From contig JASHOQ010000103.1 in assembly GCA_030041045.1 (NCBI GenBank), positions 1 through 44,614 on the forward strand: DNA of 44,614 nucleotides, given 5' to 3'. Source of the stretch: Acidobacteriaceae bacterium (GTDB lineage: Bacteria; Acidobacteriota; Terriglobia; Terriglobales; Acidobacteriaceae). Below are positions 14,477-22,791 of the stretch, piece after piece; positions within the stretch are counted from its first letter, which is position 1; each line of letters begins with the position of its first letter. The notes beneath the pieces are model-generated. The model saw only the letters and a list, made by a program, of their open reading frames with translations, did no database searches and was not told the origin of the DNA. A program made the position numbers and the translations under genes.

Positions 14477-16243
14477 GTGAGCGAAACGCGACAAAAATCC
14501 GCGGCTGCCGTCGTCGCCGCGCCCACGGGAAACTCGACTCCCGTGGTCGGCTTCGTCTCTCTCGGCTGCCCCAAAAACCTGGTCGACTCGGAAGTCATGA
14601 TGGGCCTGCTCGATCGCGCCGGCGCTCGACTCACCGCCAATCCCGAAGAGGCGGAGATCCTGGTGGTCAACACCTGCAGCTTCATTGACAGGGCCAAGCA
14701 GGAGTCCGTCGACACCATTCTCGAGATGGCCCGGCACAAGACCGCGGGCCGCGCAAAGAAGCTCATCGTCGCCGGATGCCTGGTGGAACGCTACCGCGAT
14801 GAAATCCGCAAAAACATTCCGGAGGTGGACGCAATCGTCGGCACCGGCGAGCTCGAAGCCATCCTCGAGGCAGCGGGCCTCGAGCCCGCCGGCATTGAAT
14901 CCCGGGTGCCCCCGGTCCCGCTTTTAGGACCGGGCAGCGCACCCACGCCGCCCTCTCCCTTCAACATTCTCACTAGCTTCCATGCAGAAGTCCGTTCCGG
15001 CCAGGAATCGCAATCCGGCACGCACAAGGCCCGCCCGGTTCGCGGTCATCAAATTACAACCTTGGGTGCCCCGGGTCCCGACTCTGGGACCCGGGAAACC
15101 ACGAAAGTTGGCTCAGCGGTCTTGTATCAGGGCGCGACTTCAGTCGCGCCCAAAACCGCCAATAAGAGCATCGGGGCTTCAGCCCTTCCGCCGCGTTCCC
15201 GCCCCGAAGGCGACCGCCGCGAGCGCCAGGGCCGCTTCCGCCGCGACGACTGGGCCGGCGCATCCCATCTTCTGCCCACGTATCTCTATGACGAAACTAC
15301 CCCTCGGCTCCTCTCGACGCCGCGCGCCTCGGCTTACGTCAAAATCGCCGAGGGCTGCGACCACCCCTGCAGCTTCTGCATCATTCCCAACCTGCGCGGC
15401 AAGTTCCGCTCGCGCCGCTTCGAATCGGTGGTCGCGGAAGCCGAGCAGCTCGTCGCCCGCGGCGTGCGCGAGATCACGCTCATCGGCCAGGACACCACCT
15501 GTTACGGCGAAGATCTCGGCCTCAAAGACGGCCTGGCACAGCTGCTCGACGCACTGGCCAAAATCGAAGGCCTGCGCTGGCTCCGCTTCCTCTACGCCTA
15601 TCCCAACCGCATCACCGGCCGCCTGCTCGACACCATCGCCAGGCATCACAACATCTGCAAATATCTCGACCTGCCGCTGCAGCACGCTTCGCCTGAGGTC
15701 TTGAAGCGCATGAAGCGCGGCGCCGGTGCGGAGATATTCTTGAAGACTCTCGAAAAAGTCCGCGCCGCCGTTCCCGGCATCGCCCTGCGCACCAGCTTCA
15801 TCGTCGGCTTCCCCGGCGAGTCTTCCTCGGACTTCGAAGTTTTGGAGCAGTTCATCAGCCAGGCGAGATTCGACTGGCTCGGCGTTTTCAGTTATTCGCA
15901 CGAGGAAGGCTCCGCGGCCTTTGCGCTCGACGCGCAGGTCTCGCGCCGCACCATTGAAGCGCGCAAGCGCCGGCTGATGCAGCGGCAGCAGTCCATCTCG
16001 CGTGCAGCGAAAAAAAGCTGGATCGGACGCGAACTCACGCTGCTCGCCGAAGGCGTTTCGCCGGAAACCGATCTTTTGTGGGAAGGCCGCACGCAGTTCC
16101 ACGCGCCGGAAATTGACGGCAAAGTCTTCGTCAACGACTTCGGATCTCTTGAATCGTTGGAACCCGGCTGCTTCTACCGCGCCCAGATCACCGAGGCGCA
16201 CGACTACGACGTGGTGGCGCGCATCATCTCTGCCGAAAAGTAA
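14477..16243 (+). CDS. rimO: Ribosomal protein S12 methylthiotransferase RimO with a repeat-derived linker
   Basis: 588 residues from a GTG start; RimO is normally about 440. The N-terminal UPF0004 domain (about 22-134) has cluster cysteines C31, C67 and C101 (VSLGCPKN, NTCSF, AGCLVERY). The radical-SAM domain has CxxxCxxC at C294/C298/C301 (EGCDHPCSFC) with family motifs YLDLPLQHASPEVL and GFPGESSSDF. A C-terminal TRAM domain follows. RimO thiomethylates an aspartate of S12. Residues ~140-260 are an extra low-complexity segment encoded by dispersed palindromic repeats (14911-15185), in frame and without stops. Both catalytic domains appear intact, so the protein is probably functional. A GTG start with a weak ribosome site is the least certain point. 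Confidence 0.93.
   Translation: MSETRQKSAAAVVAAPTGNSTPVVGFVSLGCPKNLVDSEVMMGLLDRAGARLTANPEEAEILVVNTCSFIDRAKQESVDTILEMARHKTAGRAKKLIVAGCLVERYRDEIRKNIPEVDAIVGTGELEAILEAAGLEPAGIESRVPPVPLLGPGSAPTPPSPFNILTSFHAEVRSGQESQSGTHKARPVRGHQITTLGAPGPDSGTRETTKVGSAVLYQGATSVAPKTANKSIGASALPPRSRPEGDRRERQGRFRRDDWAGASHLLPTYLYDETTPRLLSTPRASAYVKIAEGCDHPCSFCIIPNLRGKFRSRRFESVVAEAEQLVARGVREITLIGQDTTCYGEDLGLKDGLAQLLDALAKIEGLRWLRFLYAYPNRITGRLLDTIARHHNICKYLDLPLQHASPEVLKRMKRGAGAEIFLKTLEKVRAAVPGIALRTSFIVGFPGESSSDFEVLEQFISQARFDWLGVFSYSHEEGSAAFALDAQVSRRTIEARKRRLMQRQQSISRAAKKSWIGRELTLLAEGVSPETDLLWEGRTQFHAPEIDGKVFVNDFGSLESLEPGCFYRAQITEAHDYDVVARIISAEK
14911..15185. repeat. Cluster of palindromic repeats inside rimO
   Basis: Four palindromes lie in the linker: CCCGGTCC/GGACCGGG (14911-14934), CCCGGGTCCC/GGGACCCGGG (15070-15095), the 22-bp GGGCGCGACT-TC-AGTCGCGCCC (15130-15151), and GGGCT-TC-AGCCC (15174-15185). 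The first two are preceded by GGGTGCCCC, close to the lead of the hairpins at 8424 and 23666. These are intergenic-type repeats, here translated. Confidence 0.75.
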
Positions 16244-16270
16244 GTGCGATCGAAGAGGCGTGCGGCCCTC

Positions 16271-17734
16271 TTAACCCGCCGACGCCCGCCAGAGAAGAGA
16301 AGCGAGCAGCACCTCTAGAGCCTGGCGTATCTCTTGCTCCGCGATGGGCTGTTTCTCTTTTTTGGCCGTTTTCGCGGCTCGACGGACATACGCGTCGCAA
16401 AAGACCATCGACCATTCGGCTGGAATCATCGCGGCTTGTCCGGTGCCCTCAAGGTGCGCGCGGCAAGGCGCAGCAAGATTGTCTGCGAAGCGGATCGGTC
16501 CGGCAAGCGGCGCCGGCTTCAACTCGGCGGGCAATGCAGATGCGGCCTGCTCGAGCAGCTTGCGCGCAGCTCCGGCAAAGCTCGCGGGAACCGTTTCCAG
16601 GAGGATGAGATCAGTGCCGTCTACGCTCATGGGTTTGCCCACCAGCGGGTCCTCAAGATTTCTTGCTCGCGCGTAAGCAATGCTTGAAGTGCGCGCCAGA
16701 TCGCGATCGACGTCATCCAGGTGTTGCGTGCTGGGAACCATGCGCGCGTAGTAGCGATAGCGCGCCAGGTAGGAAAGCTCCGCTTCCGATCCGCGAAAAT
16801 GCTCGTATTGGTAGAGCAGATCTTCCTCGAGCGAGGAGAGCCCGCGCGCCCGCGCCAGCGTTGCGTACCACTTGAATGCCTTGTGCAGGTACCATCCGCG
16901 CGTTTTATACAAACGGTCCTCTCCAGAATTCTCGCCGAAGATATTGAAGCTCAGCTGGTTGAACATGGCGATGTAATCTTCGCGCTGCTGGGCAATCAGA
17001 TCGGACCAAAGCAGCCTGGCCGATTCCAGATGCTCATCCACCGAACTCTCGGGAAAATAGGCGAAATGAGGAGAGTAGCCGCCATCCTGATGAATGTTTC
17101 CCTGCACAAATCCGGGCTTCATGGCGATGAGGAAGAAGTGAAAGCCATGGATGGCCTCCGTGCGTTTGTCGCGCAGCTGCACCTGCGCCTGCCCCTGCTC
17201 GTCCTTCCCGAACAAGACCGGGTAGAGCGAATGTTTCTGAAGCTCGTGCGTCAGCGCCCGCTCCAGATCGGACTTGAAGCCGGAAAGATGGCCGATCTCC
17301 GGCGGCAAAAAGATGCGCCAATCCAGATCGCGAACGTAGTCCCAATCCACCTGTCCCCAGCGGCTGACGCTGAGGCCCATGCTTCCGTAGGGAGAAATGG
17401 GCGTCTTCCCCACGTACTCCAGAAGATGCGGGCGTGTGCAAGCGTAGGCACGAAGAGTTTCATCGACGACACCACGCAGCAAAGGAACCAGGTCGAGGTC
17501 GCGCGAGCCTCCGAACCGTTCTTTAGGCAGGAGAAATGGCTCCGCGCGAAAAAGGTTGCGATGAGCTGCAATCAGAGGTTGAATCCGCAAGCTCTGGAAG
17601 GACAAGCCCTCGGCTGGGTCGGGGAAGAGGAATTGGAGAGCTCGGAGGTGAATGGGATTCCGGGCGAGGATCCCGTGCAGAGTTTCCTGCTCGATCGATG
17701 CTTTGCTTTTTACGGAAAGTCGGCGCTTTACCAT
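16271..17734 (-). CDS. Protein of unknown function with a nucleotidyltransferase-like motif
   Basis: About 487 residues, not recognised as a named family. The segment SPYGSMGLSVSR (114-125) followed by VRDLDWRIF (134-142, D136 and D138) recalls the G-S...D-x-D core of the polymerase-beta-like nucleotidyltransferase fold, although the spacing between GS and DxD is longer than usual. The middle part is rich in aromatic residues and histidines (IHGFHFFLIAMKPGF, NIHQDGGYSPHFAYF). Helices with repeated Arg/Tyr follow. There is no signal peptide or membrane helix. Starts at 17734 (GAGAG upstream), 17761 and 17809 are all possible. It converges on rimO and has no operon partner. Confidence 0.7.
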   Translation of the reverse strand: MVKRRLSVKSKASIEQETLHGILARNPIHLRALQFLFPDPAEGLSFQSLRIQPLIAAHRNLFRAEPFLLPKERFGGSRDLDLVPLLRGVVDETLRAYACTRPHLLEYVGKTPISPYGSMGLSVSRWGQVDWDYVRDLDWRIFLPPEIGHLSGFKSDLERALTHELQKHSLYPVLFGKDEQGQAQVQLRDKRTEAIHGFHFFLIAMKPGFVQGNIHQDGGYSPHFAYFPESSVDEHLESARLLWSDLIAQQREDYIAMFNQLSFNIFGENSGEDRLYKTRGWYLHKAFKWYATLARARGLSSLEEDLLYQYEHFRGSEAELSYLARYRYYARMVPSTQHLDDVDRDLARTSSIAYARARNLEDPLVGKPMSVDGTDLILLETVPASFAGAARKLLEQAASALPAELKPAPLAGPIRFADNLAAPCRAHLEGTGQAAMIPAEWSMVFCDAYVRRAAKTAKKEKQPIAEQEIRQALEVLLASLLWRASAG

Positions 17735-17825
17735 CGCTCTCTCGTCGAGCGGCAATCTCATTTTAGCCCGCGACGGCGCACCGCTTCTTTTCGACTCGCC
17801 GCTTTCCAAAAGGTAGAGCCGTATG

Positions 17826-17851
17826 CTGACTTGCCGACTTGCTCACTCGCT
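17826..17851. repeat. 8-bp tandem array upstream of the cupin gene
   Basis: Units of the form GACTTGCC/GACTTGCT/CACTCGCT are repeated three to four times, 21 bases before the cupin ATG. This is the same family as at 4866-4894. Confidence 0.55.
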
Positions 17852-17872
17852 CCTCTGCCGTATCATTCCGCT

Positions 17873-18427
17873 ATGCTCCCGCCCCGCCGCAGCTTTCTCC
17901 AATCGGCCGCGTCTCTCGTCCCGGCCACCGCCTTCAACAATCTCTTCGCCCAACCCGCATCGGTACCTGCACCTGCACTGCATCCCGTCGGCGCCGGCCG
18001 GGATCGCCTCGGCCAACTGCACTCCATGGGCGTGAGCTCGCTCGCCTTCAAAGTGCTCACCGCCGACACCGGCGGCAATCTCTTCGTCATCGAGCACAGT
18101 CACCTGGTCCCCGGCGGCCCGCCGCTGCATCTGCACCTCGCGCAGGACGAGTGGTTTTACGTGATGGAGGGCAAAGTGGCCTTTCAGGTCGACGACAAGC
18201 GCTTTGAGCTGGCCGCGGGCGAATCCGTCCTCGGCCCGCGCCGTGTCCCACACACTTTTTCCTCGGTGGCGCCGCAGAGCCGCTTGCTCATCGCTTTTAC
18301 GCCCGCGGGCAAAATGGAGCAATTCTTTCTCGACGGCGCAGCCAACCCCGCGCTCGCCCTCACGCCCGAATTCATGAACCGCTATGAGATGCAATGGATC
18401 GGACCCTCGCCGTTCGTCAAGTCGTAG
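17873..18427 (+). CDS. Secreted (Tat-type) cupin-domain protein
   Basis: 184 residues from the ATG at 17873. The N-terminus MLPPRRSFLQSAASL is a twin-arginine signal with cleavage likely near FAQPAS, so the protein should be exported folded. A single cupin barrel follows with metal ligands H86, H88, E93 (PLHLHLAQDEWFYVMEG) and H127 (PRRVPHTF). Such cupins bind Fe, Mn or Zn and range from oxidases to non-enzymatic sensors; the function here is open. The open frame extends leftward to 16721, but that part is antisense to the neighbouring gene and not coding. Distinct spacing and the 8-bp array separate it from that gene. Confidence 0.82.
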   Translation: MLPPRRSFLQSAASLVPATAFNNLFAQPASVPAPALHPVGAGRDRLGQLHSMGVSSLAFKVLTADTGGNLFVIEHSHLVPGGPPLHLHLAQDEWFYVMEGKVAFQVDDKRFELAAGESVLGPRRVPHTFSSVAPQSRLLIAFTPAGKMEQFFLDGAANPALALTPEFMNRYEMQWIGPSPFVKS

Positions 18428-18490
18428 CCGGTCGGCGCGCATCGACTGGAGCCCCGGGATAAACTGGTTTTTGATCGCGGACTGCTCTCG

Positions 18491-18721
18491 ATGCCGGCAA
18501 AGAAAAAATCCGCCAAGGTTTATCGCTGCCCCACCTGCGGACAGCTCGTCCAGCCCAAAGACGAGGACTTTCCCTTCTGCAGCGACCGCTGCCGCAAGAT
18601 CGATCTGGGCAAGTGGGCGACCGGCGCTTACAAGATCAGCTCACCGGTGCTCGACCCCGAGGTCCTCGAAGATCTGGACAATCCCCGAGCTTCTCGCGGC
18701 GGAGGTTCGCATGAAGGCTGA
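18491..18721 (+). CDS. yacG: DNA gyrase inhibitor / zinc-finger protein YacG
   Basis: 76 residues with the YacG signature: C13PTC16 and C30SDRC34RKIDLGKWATG, which together bind one zinc. In E. coli YacG binds GyrB and blocks DNA binding by gyrase. The C-terminal tail is acidic then Gly/Arg-rich. The stop codon (18719-18721) lies inside the next gene, whose ATG is at 18711, so the two genes overlap by 11 bp and are probably co-translated. Confidence 0.9.
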   Translation: MPAKKKSAKVYRCPTCGQLVQPKDEDFPFCSDRCRKIDLGKWATGAYKISSPVLDPEVLEDLDNPRASRGGGSHEG

Positions 18722-19235
18722 GGACCCCGCGGCCGAATCTCCCGCGCCGCCGGTCCAAATCCTGAGGAAAACGCTCTGGGCCTGGGCCGTCGCCACCGCC
18801 TTCGGCATCGGCCTGCTCAAGCCCGGTCCCGGCACTTGGGCTTCCATCGCGGCCGTGCTTTTCTGGGCCGTCGCGGCGCGCGCCGTGCGTCTGGCGCCGC
18901 ATGCGTTGCTCGCCGCGCTTCTTGTGGGCATCGCCCTCGCGCTCGTCCTCGGTATTCCCGCATCCACCATTGCGGCTCGCGAGTCGGGCATCCAAGATCC
19001 CGGCTTCGTCGTCATCGACGAGGTCATCGGCCAATGGATCGCGCTGCTCTTCTGCCCACCGGACTGGGCGCACGCCCTCATCGCGCTCGCCCTCTTTCGC
19101 CTCTTCGATATCTTCAAACCGCCGCCCGCGCGGCAGCTCGAGCGGCTTCCCGCGGGTTGGGGCATCGTTTGCGACGATGTGGCCGCGGGGCTGTATGCTT
19201 TGGGTATAGCGTCGCTCGCGCGCATCTGGTATTAA
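18711..19235 (+). CDS. pgpA: Phosphatidylglycerophosphatase A
   Basis: 174 residues, from the ATG at 18711 with GGAGG seven bases upstream and inside yacG. The PgpA family motifs are present: LLKPGPGTWAS, VIDEVIGQWIALLF (acidic active-site residues) and ALFRLFDIFKPPPARQLER. Four hydrophobic segments indicate an inner-membrane enzyme. It removes the phosphate from phosphatidylglycerophosphate, the last step in phosphatidylglycerol synthesis. The overlap with yacG suggests translational coupling. The TIG/propeller gene follows after 10 bp and probably shares the transcript. Confidence 0.92.
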   Translation: MKAEDPAAESPAPPVQILRKTLWAWAVATAFGIGLLKPGPGTWASIAAVLFWAVAARAVRLAPHALLAALLVGIALALVLGIPASTIAARESGIQDPGFVVIDEVIGQWIALLFCPPDWAHALIALALFRLFDIFKPPPARQLERLPAGWGIVCDDVAAGLYALGIASLARIWY

Positions 19236-19245
19236 AGGACTCCGC

Positions 19246-20295
19246 ATGGCTCGCACGCCCGCCCACAATCCCCCCGCAGCCGTCCCGGTGCCGCGCATCG
19301 ACGACGTGGTGCCCGCTGCGGCGCTTCCCCTGGGCGAAGTGGAGCTGGTGGGCGCGAACCTGGGCCCGCATGCCTTCGGTCCACCTGCCGTGCTGGTCGA
19401 CGGCGATCCCGCGCACATTCTCATGAGCCGTCCCACGCGGCTCGCCTTTCGCGTCCCGGAACAGGCCACCACCGGCCTCATTGAAGTGCGCAGCCCCGCC
19501 GGCGCCGGCAACACCGTGCCCATCCGCATTGCGCACCAGCTCAATGACGGACTGCATCCCGTCACCAACCCGGCTGTCAGCCGCTCCGGCATGATTTATG
19601 CCACCATCTCCGGCCCGAGGGGCAAGCAAACGCCGGTTTCCATTGTGCGCGTCAGCCCCGATGGCCGCGGCACGCCCTTTGTCACCGGCATCTTGAACGC
19701 CACCGGCCTTGCCTTCTCGCCCGACGGCGATCTTTACGTGACTTCGCGCGCCGAAGGTAACGTTTACCGCGTGGACTCCGCGGGCGAGTTCACCGTGTAC
19801 GCGGAAGGCATGGGCGTGGCCACGGGCGCCGTTTTCGATTCCGCCGGCAATCTCTTTGTGGGTGACCGCAGCGGCACCGTTTTCAAGATCAATACCGAAC
19901 GCCAGATCTTCGTCCACGCCACGCTCGAGCCCTCCGTTGCCGCCTATCACCTGGCCATCAACGCCGAAGGCACGCTCTTCGTCACCGGGCCCACGCTCTC
20001 GTCGAATGAGGCCATCTGGGCCATCGCGCCCAACGGCGACACGCGCCCATGGTTCCGCGGCCTCGGCCGGCCCCAGGGTCTCGCGCTCTCGAAAGAAGGC
20101 GACCTCTACGTCGTCGCCTGCCTGCATGGCCTGCGCGGTCTGGTGCGTATCACGCCCTCCGGCAAAGCCTCGCTCGCCGTCGCCGGACCCAACCTCGTCG
20201 GCGTCGCTTTTTCTCCGCTCGGCACCACCATCCTGGCCACGCACGACGCCGTCTTCGAAGTCGACCTCGGCGTGGAAGGGCTCGAACTTTTCTGA
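19246..20295 (+). CDS. IPT/TIG plus NHL/SMP-30-like beta-propeller protein
   Basis: 349 residues. The N-terminal ~90 residues (IDDVVPAAALPLGEVELVGANLG, ending IEVRSPAGAGNTVPI) look like an IPT/TIG immunoglobulin-like domain. The remainder is a six-bladed-type propeller with repeated blade motifs: GLAFSPDGDLYVTSR, GAVFDSAGNLFVGDR, LAINAEGTLFVTG, GLALSKEGDLYVVA and GVAFSPLGTTILATH. The fold is shared by gluconolactonases, strictosidine-synthase-like proteins and NHL proteins; no catalytic set is clear, so binding or lactonase activity is open. No signal peptide is visible, so a cytoplasmic location is likely. It follows pgpA by 10 bp. Confidence 0.8.
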   Translation: MARTPAHNPPAAVPVPRIDDVVPAAALPLGEVELVGANLGPHAFGPPAVLVDGDPAHILMSRPTRLAFRVPEQATTGLIEVRSPAGAGNTVPIRIAHQLNDGLHPVTNPAVSRSGMIYATISGPRGKQTPVSIVRVSPDGRGTPFVTGILNATGLAFSPDGDLYVTSRAEGNVYRVDSAGEFTVYAEGMGVATGAVFDSAGNLFVGDRSGTVFKINTERQIFVHATLEPSVAAYHLAINAEGTLFVTGPTLSSNEAIWAIAPNGDTRPWFRGLGRPQGLALSKEGDLYVVACLHGLRGLVRITPSGKASLAVAGPNLVGVAFSPLGTTILATHDAVFEVDLGVEGLELF

Positions 20296-20298
20296 ATG

Positions 20299-20486
20299 CA
20301 GTGGACAGTGGTCAGTGGTCAGTGATCAGCTTTCAGCTATCAGCTATCAGCAATCAACTTTTGGGTTCTCAGCTGTTCAGCTCTCCACCTCGATAAGGAA
20401 TAATAAATAGAGCACAACGTTGGACAGGTGGTCTCTGATCCCTGAACGCTGAACACTGATCACTGTCCACTGATCACTGGCCACTG
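20299..20486. repeat. 188-bp inverted repeat with 31-bp arms before cinA
   Basis: Left arm 20299-20329 (begins CAGTGGACAGTGGTCAGTGG) and right arm 20456-20486 match as inverted repeats at 28 of 31 positions. Each arm is itself made of 9-10 base units CAGTGGTCA/CAGTGATCAG. Between them lies 126 bp, including TTTCAGCTATCAGCTATCAG repeats and an A/T-rich patch. The right arm ends four bases before the cinA ATG, leaving no room for a normal ribosome-binding site. Confidence 0.75.
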
Positions 20487-20490
20487 TCTT

Positions 20491-21735
20491 ATGAAATCCG
20501 AAATCATCGCCGTCGGTTCTGAGATGCTCACCCCGCACCGCCAGGACACGAACTCCCTCTACCTCACGGAGAAGCTCAACTCCATCGGCGTCACCGTCGC
20601 CTTCAAGACCATCGTCGGCGACCGGCGCAAGGATCTTGTGAACGCCATCCGCGGCGCGCTGGGGCGCGTAGACATGGTTCTCCTCATGGGTGGCCTCGGG
20701 CCCACCGAAGACGACCTCACGCGCGAAGCCGTCGCCGAGTCGCTCTCCATCGCGCTGCGCCGTGATGCCACGCAAGTAGCCGCGCTGCACGCTCGCGCGG
20801 CCACCTGGCGCATCACCATCCCGGCCAACAACCTCAAGCAGGCCGACGTGCTCGAAGGCGCAACCCTGCTGCCCAACGCCAATGGCAGCGCGCCGGGGCA
20901 GTTTCTCGACACCACGTTCTCGGGCTACCGCAAGCTCCTGTTTCTCATTCCCGGCCCGCCGCACGAGTGCAAGGCGCTCTTCGACGAGGAATGCCTGCCG
21001 CGCCTGCGTTCGCTGGTCCCGCTGCGGCACATCGCCACGCGCACGCTCAAGCTGGCCATGATTCCGGAGTCGCAGGCCGACAAGCTGGCCGCGCCCGTCT
21101 ATACGCAGTTCACTGACGTGGAAACCACTATCCTCGCCCACACCGGCGACATCACGCTCACCCTGGAGTGCTCCAAGCCTACGCTTGAAGCCGCCGAGGC
21201 GCGCGTGGATGAACTCGCCGGAAAGCTCGAAGAGGCTCTCGAAGAATGGATCTACTCCTCGCAGGGTGAGACGCTCGAACAGATCGTTCTCTACTGCCTG
21301 GGTCTGCGCCAGGCCACTCTGGCCGTGGCCGAGAGCTGCACCGGCGGCATGGTCGCCGAGCGCATTACCTCCGTGCCCGGCAGCTCGCGTTCTTTTTTGG
21401 GCGGCGCGGTGGTTTATTCAGACGCGCTGAAACGTGACTTCGCCGGCGTGCCCGCGGAACTGATCGAGAAGCACGGCGCAGTGAGCGAAGAAGTGGCGCG
21501 CGCCTTGGCTGAAGGCATCCGCCGGCGTACGGGCGCGACCATTGGACTGGGTGTAACCGGCATCGCCGGGCCCACCGGGGGCACGGAGCGCAAACCCGTC
21601 GGCCTGGTTCACTTCGCCGTGGCCGACGCGCAGAAGACCGATGTGCTCGAGCGCACCTTCCGCGGCGACCGCCAGCGCGTGCGCGAGTGGGCCAGCCAGC
21701 AGGCGCTGGACCTGGTGAGGCGCAAGCTGGTGTAG
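20491..21735 (+). CDS. cinA: CinA-like protein (competence/damage-inducible, NMN deamidase type)
   Basis: 414 residues, full length for the two-domain family. The N-terminal MoaB/MogA-like domain (about 1-170) starts MKSEIIAVGSEML and has MGGLGPTEDDLTREA (66-80). A linker is followed by the C-terminal CinA amidohydrolase domain with VAESCTGGMVAERIT, GGAVVYSDALKRDF, GVTGIAGPTGG and KPVGLVHFAV. The domain pair hydrolyses pyridine nucleotides (ADP-ribose pyrophosphatase plus NMN deamidase activity in characterised members). The ATG follows directly on the large inverted repeat and lacks a Shine-Dalgarno sequence, so expression may depend on that repeat or on leaderless-like initiation. Confidence 0.93.
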   Translation: MKSEIIAVGSEMLTPHRQDTNSLYLTEKLNSIGVTVAFKTIVGDRRKDLVNAIRGALGRVDMVLLMGGLGPTEDDLTREAVAESLSIALRRDATQVAALHARAATWRITIPANNLKQADVLEGATLLPNANGSAPGQFLDTTFSGYRKLLFLIPGPPHECKALFDEECLPRLRSLVPLRHIATRTLKLAMIPESQADKLAAPVYTQFTDVETTILAHTGDITLTLECSKPTLEAAEARVDELAGKLEEALEEWIYSSQGETLEQIVLYCLGLRQATLAVAESCTGGMVAERITSVPGSSRSFLGGAVVYSDALKRDFAGVPAELIEKHGAVSEEVARALAEGIRRRTGATIGLGVTGIAGPTGGTERKPVGLVHFAVADAQKTDVLERTFRGDRQRVREWASQQALDLVRRKLV

Positions 21736-21944
21736 CGGGTCGGGGCATCCATTACTCCCGTAACGGTTTTCTCGCCATCCCAATCCGGCCGCAGTCCAAC
21801 TTCCCGCCTTCATTTGGCCATCTCACCTCCAAACGGCATATTCAGAGAGCCTCCGCAAGCTTCCCCGCTCCCGGGCCATCTGTATCAGAGCTGGATTGAG
21901 CCGGCATCGAAGGCTCTCACTATCTAGACAAAGGAGAGTCCACC

Positions 21945-22376
21945 ATGAGACCCAGATGGATGCTTTACGCCTCTCTCGGCGTAGCCACGTTGGCCTGGGC
22001 GCACCAGCCCCAACCCTATCAATCCGGCAAGCTACTGCAGATGAACTCCGTGCACTGCGGTACAACCGAGAAAGACGCGCACTCCGCGCTGAGCGAGATT
22101 GTGGGTACCGACGACAGCAGCAAAAAGAGCGAAGAAGTTCTGTGCCAGGAATACGTGCTGCAGGCGGACACGGTCGTCTATCACATTCGCCCGCGCGACG
22201 AGAAACATCCCGAGCTGTTGCCCGTGGGCGCAACCGCGCAGTTCCGCATCGAGAAAGACAAGCTGCTGCTGCGCGCCGACGGCCTTGACGGCAAGGACCA
22301 TCCTTACATCGTGGTCTCCATGACGCCGCGCACAGACAACGCCACGGCCGACGCAAACGCGAATCACGCGCAATAA
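21945..22376 (+). CDS. Secreted protein of unknown function
   Basis: 143 residues with a signal peptide (MRPRWMLYASLGVATLAWAH) and an AAAGGAG ribosome site ten bases before the ATG. The mature part has two cysteines (NSVHCGTTEK, EEVLCQEYVL) that could form a disulfide, followed by a small beta-rich domain (DTVVYHIRPRDEKHPELLPVG) and an Asn/Ala tail. I do not recognise a named domain. It stands alone between cinA and the convergent GYD gene. Confidence 0.75.
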   Translation: MRPRWMLYASLGVATLAWAHQPQPYQSGKLLQMNSVHCGTTEKDAHSALSEIVGTDDSSKKSEEVLCQEYVLQADTVVYHIRPRDEKHPELLPVGATAQFRIEKDKLLLRADGLDGKDHPYIVVSMTPRTDNATADANANHAQ

Positions 22377-22458
22377 ACTACGCCGATTTTGCGGAAAACG
22401 GCAATCAAGATGCCAAGCAAGGCGCCGACCCACGGATTGGCCGACGCCGGCTCGCCGG

Positions 22459-22791
22459 CTATTGCGCCGGCGCGATCGGCTTGTAGCCGGTGGTGGCTGC
22501 TTTTTCAAACGCAGCCACTCCTTCTTTGAAGTCGAGCAGAGGCGTGGTTTTCACGGTTTTGCACGAGCCGCCTGCCGCGGCAGCCAGCGCCATGGCCGCG
22601 GCGCTCACATTGTCGGGCAACTCCATCACCAGCACCACGTCGTAATCGCCGAATGACAGCCACGACCCAAGAACCTTGCCGCCCATCTTCTTGACCACTT
22701 TTTTCACCACCTCCGAGCGGTCCTGCGGGTTCGCGATCAAAGCGGCTAACGCTTCACTGCTGTACGAAACCTGCACCAGGTAACTGGGCAT
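22459..22791 (-). CDS. GYD-domain protein
   Basis: 110 residues, one GYD domain. The diagnostic segment WLSFGDYDVVLVMELPDN (about 43-60) is present, with the usual start PSYLVQVSYS and terminal TTPLLDFKEG. The ATG at 22791 has GAGGTGA six bases upstream; a GTG at 22800 is a poorer alternative. GYD proteins have a dimeric ferredoxin-like fold and no established function. Orientation is convergent with the secreted protein at 21945-22376. Confidence 0.87.
   Translation of the reverse strand: MPSYLVQVSYSSEALAALIANPQDRSEVVKKVVKKMGGKVLGSWLSFGDYDVVLVMELPDNVSAAAMALAAAAGGSCKTVKTTPLLDFKEGVAAFEKAATTGYKPIAPAQ

Noticed and set aside
16721..17872. N-terminal extension of the cupin frame by 384 codons
   Set aside because: It is antisense to the 16271-17734 gene. 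The Tat signal at 17873 marks the true start.
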